This document shows positions 46,227 to 55,406 of a stretch of DNA of 64,000 nucleotides, piece after piece; positions within the stretch are counted from its first letter, which is position 1, and every line of letters starts with the position of its first letter. The notes under the pieces are model-generated. The model saw only the letters and a program-made list of their open reading frames with translations, was not told where the DNA came from and did not search any database. A program made the translations under genes and the position numbers. The DNA comes from Streptomyces sp. NBC_01268. GTDB taxonomy: Bacteria; Actinomycetota; Actinomycetes; Streptomycetales; Streptomycetaceae. Where the stretch lies: the NCBI RefSeq assembly GCF_036240795.1, contig NZ_CP108454.1, forward strand, positions 5,330,001 to 5,394,000. The letters are read 5' to 3'.

Positions 46227-46997
46227 TCACTGCCCCCGTCGCCGGATCTTGTTCCCCAGCCACACCACCGGGTCGTACTTCCGGTCCACGACCCGTTCCT
46301 TCATCGGGATCAGCGCGTTGTCCGTGATCCGGATGGACTCCGGACACACCTCGGTGCAGCACTTGGTGATGTTGCAGTAGCCGAGGCCGTGCGCGTCCTG
46401 GGCGGCGCGGCGGCGGTCCAGGCCCGCCTCCTCGGCCGCGTCGAGCGGGTGCATGTCGAGTTCGGCGATCCGCATGAGGAAGCGGGGACCGGCGAAGGCG
46501 GGCTTGTTCTCCTCGTGGTCGCGGACGACGTGGCAGGTGTCCTGGCACAGGAAGCACTCGATGCACTTGCGGAACTCCTGCGAGCGGTCGACGTCCTCCT
46601 GCCGCATCCGGTACTCGCCCGGGGCGAGCCCGTCGGGCGGGACGAAGGCCGGGATCTCGCGCGCCTTCGCGTAGTTGAAGGAGACGTCCGTGACCAGGTC
46701 GCGGATCACGGGAAAGGCGCGCATCGGGGTCACGGTGACCGTCTCGTCGCGCGTGAAGACCGACATCCGGGTCATGCACAGGAGCCGTGGCCGCCCGTTG
46801 ATCTCGGCCGAGCAGGAGCCGCACTTGCCGGCCTTGCAGTTCCAGCGCACGGCGAGGTCGGGGGCCTGGGTGGCCTGGAGGCGGTGCACGATGTCGAGGA
46901 CCACCTCGCCGTCGTGCACCTCCACCGTGTAGTCGGTCAGATCTCCGCCGTCGGCGTCGCCCCGCCAGATCCGGAAGCGGGCCTGGTACGTGCTCAT
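46227..46997 (-). CDS. sdhB: Succinate dehydrogenase/fumarate reductase iron-sulfur subunit
   Basis: A 256-aa subunit with a [2Fe-2S] site (CKAGKCGSC and the final Cys in RLLC), and the bacterial ferredoxin-like part CIECFLCQDTC and CCTEVCPE for the [4Fe-4S] and [3Fe-4S] clusters. It passes electrons between the flavoprotein and the membrane anchor. ATG 46997 overlaps the end of the flavoprotein gene by 4 nt. Last gene of the operon (anchor, flavoprotein, iron-sulfur). Confidence 0.93.
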   Translation of the reverse strand: MSTYQARFRIWRGDADGGDLTDYTVEVHDGEVVLDIVHRLQATQAPDLAVRWNCKAGKCGSCSAEINGRPRLLCMTRMSVFTRDETVTVTPMRAFPVIRDLVTDVSFNYAKAREIPAFVPPDGLAPGEYRMRQEDVDRSQEFRKCIECFLCQDTCHVVRDHEENKPAFAGPRFLMRIAELDMHPLDAAEEAGLDRRRAAQDAHGLGYCNITKCCTEVCPESIRITDNALIPMKERVVDRKYDPVVWLGNKIRRRGQ

Positions 46998-48898
46998 GAC
47001 TCCAGCTCCTCCGCTGACAGGTACTTGGCCAGCTCCTCCCGCTCGAAGAGCGCGAGGAGGTCGGCCCTGATCGGTTCGGTGCCCACCCGGTCCAGGGCGA
47101 TGCGGGGGCCCGCCATCCGGCACAGCAGGTTCACCGGGCGCCAGGCGCGGTCCATCGCCGGGTGGTCCTCGCGGGTGTGGCCGCCCCTGCTCTCGGTGCG
47201 TTCCAGTGCCGCCCGGGCCACGCACTCGCTGACCAGCAGCATGTTCCGCAGGTCCAGGGCGAGGTGCCAGCCCGGGTTGAACTGGCGGTGCCCCTCCACG
47301 GCGACCCGGTCCGCGCGCTCACGGAGCTCCGCGATCCGCTCCAGCGCCTCCGCCATCTCGCCCTCCCGCCGGATGATCCCGACGAGGTCGTTCATCGTCT
47401 GCTGGAGCTCCTGGTGGAGGGTGTACGGGTTCTCCGGGTCCGCCGCGCCGCCCTCGAAGGGGGCCAGGGCCTCCGCCCGCGCCGCGGACACGGCCTCCTC
47501 GGGCACGAGGCCGGATCCAGGACGGGGGGCGCCGGATCCGACGTCCCCCGCGTACGCCGCCGCGTGCATCCCCGCCCGTCGCCCGAACACCAGCAGGTCC
47601 GACAGCGAGTTGCCCCCCAGCCGGTTGGAACCGTGCATCCCGCCCGCGACCTCACCGGCGGCGAACAGACCCGGAACGCCGACCGTCGCCGCCGACTCCG
47701 AGTCGACGGCCACCCCGCCCATCACGTAGTGACAGGTCGGCCCGACCTCCATCGCCTCGGCCGTGATGTCGACGTCCGCCAGCTCCTTGAACTGGTGGTA
47801 CATCGAGGGCAGCCGGCGCCGGATCACCTCCGCCGGCATCCGGGTCGACACGTCGAGGAAGACCCCGCCGTGCGGGGAGCCGCGGCCCGCCTTGACCTCG
47901 GAGTTGATCGCGCGGGCCACCTCGTCGCGCGGCAGCAGTTCGGGCGGACGCCGGTTGTGGTCGGGGTCCTCGTACCAGCGGTCGCCCTCCTCCTCCGACT
48001 GCGCGTACTTCTCCTTGAAGACCTCGGGGACGTAGTCGAACATGAACCGCCGCCCCTCGGAGTTCCTGAGCACCCCGCCGTCGCCGCGCACCGACTCGGT
48101 GACGAGGATGCCCTTCACCGACGGCGGCCAGACCATCCCGGTCGGATGGAACTGCACGAACTCCATGTTGACCAGCGGCGCCCCCGCGAGCAGGGCGAGC
48201 GCGTGCCCGTCGCCCGTGTACTCCCACGAGTTGGACGTCACCTTGAAGGACTTGCCGATCCCGCCGGTCGCGAGGACCACCGAAGGCGCCTCCAGGACGA
48301 AGAAGCGGCCGGTCTCCCGCTCGTAGCAGAAGACCCCGCCGACCCGCTCCCCGGACGCGGTCTTCAGGACGCGGGTGACCGTGCACTCCTGGAAGACCTT
48401 CAGCCGCGACTCGTACTCCCCGGTCTCCCGGAAGTCCTCCTGCTGGAGGGAGACGATCTTCTGCTGGAGGGTCCGGATCAGTTCGAGCCCCGTACGGTCG
48501 CCGACGTGCGCGAGACGGGGGTACTCGTGGCCGCCGAAGTTGCGCTGCGAGATGCGCCCGTCGGGCGTGCGGTCGAAGAGCGCGCCCCAGGTCTCCAGCT
48601 CCCACACCCGCTCGGGCGCCTCCTGCGCGTGGAGCTCCGCCATCCGCCACTGGTTGAGGAACTTCCCGCCGCGCATGGTGTCGCGGAAGTGGACCTGCCA
48701 GCTGTCGTGCGGGTTGGCGTTGGCCATGGAGGCGGCGATGCCGCCCTCGGCCATCACCGTGTGGGCCTTGCCGAAGAGGGACTTGCAGATGATGGCGGTG
48801 CGGGCGCCGCGGCGCCGCGCCTCGATCGCCGCGCGCAGCCCGGCGCCGCCGGCGCCGACCACGATCACGTCCCACCGCTGTCGTTCCACAGGACTCAT
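46994..48898 (-). CDS. sdhA: Succinate dehydrogenase/fumarate reductase flavoprotein subunit
   Basis: A 634-aa flavoprotein. FAD fold at the N terminus (VVGAGGAGLRAAIEARRRG), the covalent-FAD histidine in KAHTVMAEGG, substrate region QFHPTGMVWPP and the active-site LGGNSLSDLLVFGRRAG. It oxidises succinate (or reduces fumarate) in the respiratory chain. ATG 48898 is taken over an in-frame start 30 nt upstream because the stop of the anchor gene is adjacent and the fold starts there. The anchor-A-B gene order is that of the epsilon/Bacillus-like type found as an additional enzyme in Streptomyces. Confidence 0.94.
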   Translation of the reverse strand: MSPVERQRWDVIVVGAGGAGLRAAIEARRRGARTAIICKSLFGKAHTVMAEGGIAASMANANPHDSWQVHFRDTMRGGKFLNQWRMAELHAQEAPERVWELETWGALFDRTPDGRISQRNFGGHEYPRLAHVGDRTGLELIRTLQQKIVSLQQEDFRETGEYESRLKVFQECTVTRVLKTASGERVGGVFCYERETGRFFVLEAPSVVLATGGIGKSFKVTSNSWEYTGDGHALALLAGAPLVNMEFVQFHPTGMVWPPSVKGILVTESVRGDGGVLRNSEGRRFMFDYVPEVFKEKYAQSEEEGDRWYEDPDHNRRPPELLPRDEVARAINSEVKAGRGSPHGGVFLDVSTRMPAEVIRRRLPSMYHQFKELADVDITAEAMEVGPTCHYVMGGVAVDSESAATVGVPGLFAAGEVAGGMHGSNRLGGNSLSDLLVFGRRAGMHAAAYAGDVGSGAPRPGSGLVPEEAVSAARAEALAPFEGGAADPENPYTLHQELQQTMNDLVGIIRREGEMAEALERIAELRERADRVAVEGHRQFNPGWHLALDLRNMLLVSECVARAALERTESRGGHTREDHPAMDRAWRPVNLLCRMAGPRIALDRVGTEPIRADLLALFEREELAKYLSAEELES

Positions 48899-48899
48899 C

Positions 48900-49730
48900 T
48901 CAGAAGAACCTCGGGTCGTCGAAGGCACCGGTGGCGAGCAGGTACACGTACAGGTCGCAGACGGCGACGCTGATCAGCGAGGACCAGGCGAGCAGCATGT
49001 GGCGCCGGTTCAGCCGGCCCACCCAGGTCCACAGCCGGTAGCGCACCGGGTGCTTCGAGAAGTGCCGCAGCCGCCCGCCCACCACGTGCCGGCAGGAGTG
49101 GCAGGAGAGCGTGTACGACCAGATGAGCGCGATGTTGACGACGAACAGCACCGTCCCGAGCCCCGCGTGGCCCCAGGCGTAGGAGGAGTCCCGGAAGGTC
49201 AGCACCGTGTCGTAGGTGAGGATCCCGGCGACCGGCAGGGCCAGGTAGAAGAAGTACCGGTGCACGTTCTGCAGGATCAGCGGGAGCCGGGTCTCGCCGG
49301 TGTACGTGCGGTGGGGTTCGGCGACCGCGCAGGCGGGGGGAGAGGCCCAGAACCCCCGGTAGTAGGCCTTGCGGTAGTAGTAGCAGGTCAGCCGGAAGCC
49401 GAGCGGGAAGACCAGGATCAGCAGGGCGGGGGAGAGGCCCCACCAGCTGCCGAAGAGCTCCCAGTTCGGCCCGCCGCGCATCGGGACGCAGTTCTCCGCG
49501 AGGCACGGCGAGTAGAACGGCGACACGTAGGGCGCGGCGTAGTAGTCGGCGTTGGCGAAGGCCCGCCACGTCGAGTACGCGACGAAGGCGAGCAGTCCCG
49601 CGGCGGTGACGGCGGGCGCCAGCCACCAGCGGTCGGTGCGCAGATGGCGGGCGGCGAGGGAGGCGCGCCCCGGGGAGCGCACCCCCGTCGCCGCTCCGGT
49701 CCTCGGCGGGGGTTGGGTACCTGTGGCCAA
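48900..49730 (-). CDS. sdhC: Succinate dehydrogenase cytochrome b-type membrane anchor
   Basis: A 276-aa membrane protein with five hydrophobic helices and several histidines suited to heme ligation (QNVHRYFFYLALP, YTLSCHSCRHVVGG). Homologous in layout to the single anchor of B-type fumarate reductases/succinate dehydrogenases. The start is TTG 49730 with GGAGG 5 nt upstream. Its stop codon is adjacent to the flavoprotein start, so translation is coupled. 16 nt after the small coiled-coil gene. Confidence 0.88.
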   Translation of the reverse strand: MATGTQPPPRTGAATGVRSPGRASLAARHLRTDRWWLAPAVTAAGLLAFVAYSTWRAFANADYYAAPYVSPFYSPCLAENCVPMRGGPNWELFGSWWGLSPALLILVFPLGFRLTCYYYRKAYYRGFWASPPACAVAEPHRTYTGETRLPLILQNVHRYFFYLALPVAGILTYDTVLTFRDSSYAWGHAGLGTVLFVVNIALIWSYTLSCHSCRHVVGGRLRHFSKHPVRYRLWTWVGRLNRRHMLLAWSSLISVAVCDLYVYLLATGAFDDPRFF

Positions 49731-49746
49731 CGGGGCCTCCTCGGCT

Positions 49747-49971
49747 CTACGGCGCGTGGCGGTCGCGCGCTCCCAGGCCCTCGTCGTCGGTGTCCGTCCA
49801 CAGCCCGCTGTCGTACGGGGTGTCGGGGATGGTCACCAGGCTCTCGGCGCGGCCCTCCGGCGGCTGGGGTGCGGCCCGCTCCGTCCCGACGCGGCGCTCC
49901 AGCTCTTCGACCGTGTGCTCCAGGTCCTGCAGGCGACGCTTGACGGCCCCCAGATCGTCCTGAACGGACAT
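49747..49971 (-). CDS. Small coiled-coil protein leading the sdh operon
   Basis: A 74-aa acidic protein, MSVQDDLGAVKRRLQDLEHTV with heptad-like leucines over the first 40 residues, then a Pro/Glu-rich tail ending DEGLGARDRHAP. I do not recognise the family. The first gene of what looks like an operon with the anchor and both catalytic subunits. It may be an assembly or regulatory partner of the complex; that is inference from position only. Confidence 0.6.
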   Translation of the reverse strand: MSVQDDLGAVKRRLQDLEHTVEELERRVGTERAAPQPPEGRAESLVTIPDTPYDSGLWTDTDDEGLGARDRHAP

Positions 49972-50271
49972 GGTTGCCCTCACTTCCGCGAACGCGCGGT
50001 CTGCGATCACGCGAGGGGGGTCCCCCTCTGGTCGAGCGAAGCCGAGACCTGGGGGAGAGTGTCGCGCGTCACATCGCGCTTGTGAAGCAGTGCGTACGGG
50101 ATTCCACTCGTCCGGAGCGTCCCGACTTCCCGGCGGTTGGGCCGCACGAGTGGGGTTTGCCGTCCGTGCCGCCGTGTCGTCGTGGCCGGATCCGCTCCGT
50201 CCTTTTCAGTGTATGAGCAATAGGTGTGATCATCTCCAAATGGCATAAAACTGGACGAAGGGGTACAAGTC
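49972..50271. other. Divergent spacer with promoter region
   Basis: A 300-bp gap between the sdh operon and the peptide-binding lipoprotein gene. The half nearest the lipoprotein is AT-rich for this genome (GTGTATGAGCAATAGGTGTG) and probably holds its promoter. No gene or palindrome of note was seen. Confidence 0.4.
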
Positions 50272-52716
50272 ATGTCCCAGGTCGGCGCCCCTCGCGGGAG
50301 GACATGCTCCAGGAGCCCCCGCTCCCGCACGCTCCGCTCCGTAGCCACCCTCAGCAGTGCCGTGCTCGCCCTCGCCGTGCTCGCCGGATGCAGCTCCGGA
50401 GACGGCGCCGACGAGACCCCCGCCGCCGCCCAGGACAACGCGCCGGCCGCCCGGGACCAGGTCGCCGACGGAGGGACCCTGCGCTGGGCCGTCGACGCGC
50501 TGCCCACCACGCTGAACGCCTTCCAGGCCGACGCCGACGGCGCCACCGGCCGCATCGCCGGAGCCGTGCTCCCCTCCCTCTACACCCTGGACGGCCGCGG
50601 CCGTCCGCAGATCAACCCGGACTACCTGGAATCCGCCGAGGTGGTCGAGACCGAGCCCAAGCAGGTCGTCCTCTACAAGCTCAACCAGCAGGCGGTCTGG
50701 AGCGACGGGCGCGAGATCGGCGCCCCGGACTTCGTCGCCCAGTGGCGGGCGCTGAGCGGCCGGGACACCGCGTACTGGACCGCCCGCAACGCCGGCTACG
50801 AGCGGATCGAGAAGATCGAGCGCGGCAAGAACGACCTGGAGGTGCGGGTCACCTTCGGCAAGCCGTACGCCGACTGGCGGTCGCTCTTCACCCCGCTCTA
50901 CCCGAAGCAGGTGATGGGCTCCCCGAACGCCTTCAACGACGGTGCGCGCACCGCCCTCAAGGCCACCGCAGGACCGTTCCTGCTGAAGACGGTGGACCGC
51001 AAGAGCGGCGACATCACGCTCACCCGCAACCCGCGCTGGTGGGGCCAGACCGCCAAACTGGACAGCATCGTCCTCAAGGCCGTCCCCCGCGCCGACCGGG
51101 CCGCCGCGCTCGCCGCGGGCAAGCTGGACCTGGCCGAGATCGACCGCTCCGTCGCCGACCGGATCGCGCTCGCGGTACGGGACGCCCGGGCCGGCCGCAA
51201 CGGCGGGCAGGCCCTCACCCACGGCCCCGGCGCCGGGATCACCCCCGCCGCGGCCCTGCGCTCCTGGGCCCTCGCGCACGGCACCGACGAGGAGAAGGCC
51301 GCCGAGGTCAAGGCCGCCCGGGAGAAGAACCAGCAGGCCGTCGCCCGATACGCGACGGAGCAGGACGCCCTGGCCCGGTTCGTCGTACGGAAGTCCCTGG
51401 AGCCCGCGTACACCCAGCTCTCCCTCAACGGGGAGTCCGGCGCGCTCGCCGACGAGCGGGTCCGCCGGGCGGTGGCCCGCGCGATCAACCGCCAGGAGCT
51501 CGCCGAGACCGTGCTGAAGCCGCTCGGTCTTCCGGCCAAGCCCCCGGGCAGCCACCTGGCCCTCGCCGGGCAGGCCGCCTACGCCGACAGCAGCGACGCG
51601 CTCGGCGACCAGGACACCAAGGAGGCGCGGGCGCTCCTCGCCGATGCGGGCTGGGTGCCGGGCGGCGCCCTGAAGAAGCCGGCCGGGGCGAAGGCGGGCA
51701 GCACCGCCACCAAGACGGAGAAGACGGAGAAGGCGGAGAAGGGGGCCAAGCCGGAGAAGGCGGGAGAGGAGGGGAAGGAAGGGGAGGAGAAGGCCGCCGT
51801 GAAGCCGGCCAAGAAGAAGGAGGGCGACACCGCCTCCGACGACGGCCTCTACATCGTCGGCGACGACAAGCCCGGCGCCCGCCCGGCCGCCCCCCTGATC
51901 GGCGCCGGCGGTCCCGAGAACGGCACCAACGTCCTCGCGCCCGCCCCCGGCGCCGCCCTCCAGAGCGCGGCCCTGCTCCGGCAGGCCGAGGCGCTGGACA
52001 CCGGCACCGGCACGGCCACCGGGACCAGGACCGGGGCCGCGGCCGCCGCGAAGGCGCAGGCCAGGTCCGAGGCCAAGGGCGTGGCCGGGGCCTACGCCCC
52101 GCGTGGTTCCGCCGCCCCGGCGGTCGCGGACGCGGCCGCGCAGGCGCTGGGCAAGGACGGCAAGGCCCTCAGCCTCCGGTTCGTCCTGCCCTCGGGGCCC
52201 GGTTCCGAGTCGCTGCGGGCGGTCGGCGACCGGATCGTCCGCATGCTCGACGCCGTGGGCATCCGCACCGCGGTGACGAAGGTCTCCGACGAGAGCTTCT
52301 TCAAGGACCACATCGCCTCCGGCGACTACGACCTGGCCCTCTACTCCTGGCCCGCCAGCGCCTTCCCGGCGACGGACGCCCGGCCGATCTTCGCGAAGCC
52401 GGAGCCCGCCTCCGACGGATCGCTGCTCGTCGAGCAGAACTACGCCCGGGTCGGCACCGACCGGATCGACCAGCTGTTCGACCAGGCGGTGGGCACCCTG
52501 GACGAGGAGGAGGCCCGTGACCTGGTCCGCCAGGCCGACGCCCGGATCTGGGCCGCGGCCGGCTCCATCCCGCTGTACCAGCGCCCCCAGCTGGTCGCCG
52601 CCAAGAGCGACGTGGTGAACGCCGGCGCCTGGGGGATGGCCGCCCCGCGCTACCAGGACATCGGCTACAAGAAGCCCACGACCGCACAGGGACCGGAGCG
52701 CAACACCCGCAAGTGA
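50272..52716 (+). CDS. Solitary family 5 peptide-binding lipoprotein
   Basis: An 814-aa extracellular solute-binding protein of the DppA/OppA family, much longer than the usual 530-600. Signal peptide with lipobox LAGC (Cys near 42), then LRWAVDALPTTLNAFQ and VWSDGREIGAPDFVAQWRAL as family markers. An insertion of about 150 residues near 465-630 is Lys/Glu- then Ala/Gly/Thr-rich (KTEKTEKAEKGAKPEK) and lies between the two lobes. No permease or ATPase genes are attached, so it may feed the transporters encoded downstream or act as a sensor. ATG with GAAGGGG before it. Confidence 0.86.
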   Translation: MSQVGAPRGRTCSRSPRSRTLRSVATLSSAVLALAVLAGCSSGDGADETPAAAQDNAPAARDQVADGGTLRWAVDALPTTLNAFQADADGATGRIAGAVLPSLYTLDGRGRPQINPDYLESAEVVETEPKQVVLYKLNQQAVWSDGREIGAPDFVAQWRALSGRDTAYWTARNAGYERIEKIERGKNDLEVRVTFGKPYADWRSLFTPLYPKQVMGSPNAFNDGARTALKATAGPFLLKTVDRKSGDITLTRNPRWWGQTAKLDSIVLKAVPRADRAAALAAGKLDLAEIDRSVADRIALAVRDARAGRNGGQALTHGPGAGITPAAALRSWALAHGTDEEKAAEVKAAREKNQQAVARYATEQDALARFVVRKSLEPAYTQLSLNGESGALADERVRRAVARAINRQELAETVLKPLGLPAKPPGSHLALAGQAAYADSSDALGDQDTKEARALLADAGWVPGGALKKPAGAKAGSTATKTEKTEKAEKGAKPEKAGEEGKEGEEKAAVKPAKKKEGDTASDDGLYIVGDDKPGARPAAPLIGAGGPENGTNVLAPAPGAALQSAALLRQAEALDTGTGTATGTRTGAAAAAKAQARSEAKGVAGAYAPRGSAAPAVADAAAQALGKDGKALSLRFVLPSGPGSESLRAVGDRIVRMLDAVGIRTAVTKVSDESFFKDHIASGDYDLALYSWPASAFPATDARPIFAKPEPASDGSLLVEQNYARVGTDRIDQLFDQAVGTLDEEEARDLVRQADARIWAAAGSIPLYQRPQLVAAKSDVVNAGAWGMAAPRYQDIGYKKPTTAQGPERNTRK

Positions 52717-52777
52717 GCGCAATACCCTAAAGCCGCCGAAAGTCCAAGTCGCAAGCTCAGAAGCAGCTCAATTTCCT

Positions 52778-52802
52778 TGCCCGCCGGTGATCCCGGCGGG
52801 CA
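52778..52802 (+). terminator. Hairpin after the solitary binding protein
   Basis: A perfect 10-bp stem TGCCCGCCGG/CCGGCGGGCA with a 5-nt loop, 61 nt after the stop codon. The remaining spacer to typA (52803-53069) has no gene and must contain the typA promoter. Confidence 0.65.
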
Positions 52803-53069
52803 GGATCACGTCGGCCCCTTGACCCGGCCGCACGACCTCCTCACCACACCCGTACGTCACCCGTACAGCACTCCCCGCACGTGCCCCCACACCCTTCCGC
52901 AGGCGCCCCCGCACCGGCGGAACCCCCTAGTAGAACCCCTCGGATCCCGGGTGGGGAAGCCCCTTGCACGGCAGCCCCGTACCATAGGACATAGCCGTGG
53001 CGCGTCCGCCCGGCGGGCGTAAGAGGAACTGACGCCGCATCCCACGATCCGAGAGAAGCGCAAGCACCC

Positions 53070-54971
53070 ATGCCCACGCGCCACGACATCCGTAACGTCG
53101 CCATCGTCGCCCACGTCGACCATGGCAAGACGACCATCGTCGACGCCATGCTCAAGCAGGCCGGTGCCTTCGCCGCCCACCAGCAGCTCGACGACCGCAT
53201 GATGGACTCGAACGACCTGGAGCGTGAGAAGGGCATCACGATCCTCGCCAAGAACACGGCGGTGAAGTATCACCCCAAGGACGGCGGGGCCCCGATCACG
53301 ATCAACATCATCGACACCCCCGGCCACGCCGACTTCGGTGGCGAGGTCGAGCGCGGTCTGTCGATGGTGGACGCGGTCGTCCTCCTCGTGGACGCCTCCG
53401 AGGGTCCGCTCCCGCAGACCCGCTTCGTGCTGCGCAAGGCTCTCCAGCAGCGCAAGCCCGTCATCCTCTGCATCAACAAGACGGACCGCCCGGACTCCCG
53501 GATCGACGAGGTCGTCAACGAGACCTACGACCTCTTCCTCGACCTGGACGCGGACGAGGACCAGATCGAGTTCCCGATCGTCTACGCCTGCGGCCGTGAC
53601 GGCATCGCCTCGCTGACCAAGCCGGAGAACGGCACCGTTCCCGCGGACAGCGACAACCTGGAGCCGTTCTTCAGCACCATCCTGGAGCACGTCCCGGCCC
53701 CGTCGTACGACGAGGAGGCCCCCCTCCAGGCGCACGTCACCAACCTGGACGCCGACAACTTCCTCGGCCGCATCGCGCTGCTCCGCGTCGAGCAGGGCGA
53801 GCTGCGCAAGGGCCAGACGGTCGCGTGGATCAAGCGGGACGGCACGATCTCCAACGTCCGCATCACCGAGCTGATGATGACCGAGGCGCTCACCCGCAAG
53901 CCGGCCGAGGTCGCGGGCCCCGGTGACATCTGCGCCGTCGCCGGTATCCCCGACATCATGATCGGCGAGACCCTGGCCGACCCGGAGAACCCGATCGCGC
54001 TGCCGCTGATCACGGTCGACCAGCCGGCGATCTCGATGACCATCGGTACCAACACCTCGCCGCTCGTCGGCCGCGGTGGCACCGGCAAGGGCGCGGACGC
54101 CAAGTCCGCGGTCAAGCAGCGCAAGGTCACCGCCCGCCAGGTCAAGGACCGTCTGGACCGCGAGCTGATCGGTAACGTCTCGCTCCGCGTCCTCGACACC
54201 GAGCGCCCGGACGCCTGGGAGGTCCAGGGCCGTGGTGAGCTCGCGCTCGCCATCCTGGTCGAGCAGATGCGCCGCGAGGGCTTCGAGCTGACCATCGGCA
54301 AGCCCCAGGTCGTCACCAAGCTGGTCGACGGCAAGGTCCACGAGCCGGTCGAGCGCCTCACGGTCGACGTCCCCGAGGAGCACATGGGCGCCGTCACGCA
54401 GCTCATGGGCGTCCGCAAGGGCCGCATGGACAACATGTCGAACCACGGCTCCGGCTGGGTGCGCATGGAGTTCGTCGTTCCGTCCCGTGGCCTCATCGGC
54501 TTCCGTACGGAGTTCCTCACCAACACCCGCGGCACGGGCATCGCCCACTCGATCCACGAGGGCCACGAGCCGTGGTTCGGCACGCTGACCACCCGTAACA
54601 ACGGCTCGCTGGTCGCCGACCGCGCGGGTGCCGTCACCGCCTTCGCGATGACGAACCTGCAGGAGCGCGGCGTGCTGTTCACCGACCCCGGCACCGAGGT
54701 GTACGAGGGCATGATCGTCGGCGAGAACTCGCGCTCCGACGACATGGACGTGAACATCACCAAGGAGAAGAAGCTCACCAACATGCGCTCCGCCTCCGCC
54801 GACTCCTTCGAGGCGATCGTCCCGCCGCGCAAGCTGTCCCTGGAGCAGTCCCTGGAGTTCTGCCGCGACGACGAGTGCGTCGAGGTGACCCCGGAGGCCG
54901 TGCGCATCCGTAAGGTCATCCTGGACCAGAACGCCCGCGGTCGCGCCTCCTCGCGCGCCAAGAACGGCTGA
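53070..54971 (+). CDS. typA: Translational GTPase TypA/BipA
   Basis: A 633-aa ribosome-binding GTPase. G1 [10 protein letters not shown] near residue 15, then switch I ([17 protein letters not shown]), [12 protein letters not shown] for G3 and NKTDRPDSR for G4, followed by EF-G-like domains III and V and the BipA-specific C-terminal domain ([16 protein letters not shown], then [19 protein letters not shown]). Length and motifs are normal. TypA helps ribosome assembly and translation under stress and at low temperature. Single-gene unit closed by a strong terminator. Confidence 0.97.
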   Translation: MPTRHDIRNVAIVAHVDHGKTTIVDAMLKQAGAFAAHQQLDDRMMDSNDLEREKGITILAKNTAVKYHPKDGGAPITINIIDTPGHADFGGEVERGLSMVDAVVLLVDASEGPLPQTRFVLRKALQQRKPVILCINKTDRPDSRIDEVVNETYDLFLDLDADEDQIEFPIVYACGRDGIASLTKPENGTVPADSDNLEPFFSTILEHVPAPSYDEEAPLQAHVTNLDADNFLGRIALLRVEQGELRKGQTVAWIKRDGTISNVRITELMMTEALTRKPAEVAGPGDICAVAGIPDIMIGETLADPENPIALPLITVDQPAISMTIGTNTSPLVGRGGTGKGADAKSAVKQRKVTARQVKDRLDRELIGNVSLRVLDTERPDAWEVQGRGELALAILVEQMRREGFELTIGKPQVVTKLVDGKVHEPVERLTVDVPEEHMGAVTQLMGVRKGRMDNMSNHGSGWVRMEFVVPSRGLIGFRTEFLTNTRGTGIAHSIHEGHEPWFGTLTTRNNGSLVADRAGAVTAFAMTNLQERGVLFTDPGTEVYEGMIVGENSRSDDMDVNITKEKKLTNMRSASADSFEAIVPPRKLSLEQSLEFCRDDECVEVTPEAVRIRKVILDQNARGRASSRAKNG

Positions 54972-55010
54972 CACGCGGCTCCGCGTCGCTCTGACGCGGC
55001 TCCCTGTCGA

Positions 55011-55052
55011 AGGGCCCGGCCCCCCGCCTGAACAGGCGGGGGGCCGGGCCCT
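55011..55052 (+). terminator. Terminator after typA
   Basis: A perfect 20-bp inverted repeat (arms 55011-55030 and 55033-55052, core CCGCCTG-AA-CAGGCGG), 40 nt after the typA stop and followed by TCTTCAA. A strong intrinsic terminator. Confidence 0.9.
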
Positions 55053-55212
55053 TCTTCAACGTTCAGTCAAGTTCATTACGGAACCCAGCTGTCCGGATAT
55101 CGGTCGTCGCTCTCCGGAACGTGTGTTAACGGTCCGTTTCGTCGGTGTCTGTCTGTGCTCGCTTTGTCCGGATTTCGGTCTTCGGTGGCTTGGCGATGTT
55201 GTCAAAACGAGA

Positions 55213-55226
55213 CCACTTAAGTGTGG
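55213..55226. promoter_or_regulatory. Palindrome upstream of the first peptide transporter operon
   Basis: CCACTTAAGTGTGG contains the perfect 10-bp palindrome CACTTAAGTG. A second near copy, CACTTGAGTG, is at 55322-55331, closer to the start codon. Both lie in the 354-bp gene-free spacer after the typA terminator, in an AT-rich part likely to hold the promoter. An operator for an unknown regulator is possible. Confidence 0.45.
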
Positions 55227-55406
55227 TTTACGGCCCGGACGTACTTAATAGTTGGCTCCATTGAGCTCGGGTCAATGGGTCACGCACTGTGGGGAGTGCC
55301 GACTCACGAGCACACTCGGGGCACTTGAGTGCAACGCCGTCAGGGGTGTCGGCAGAACTCGAAGTGCCCCTCTTGTAGTGACAAGTGGACTCATGAGGAG
55401 GAACCC

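Noticed and set aside
52964..52990. Promoter TTGCAC with a TAGGAC-like -10 before typA
   Set aside because: The spacer is only about 15 nt and other fits are equally weak, so no site is claimed.
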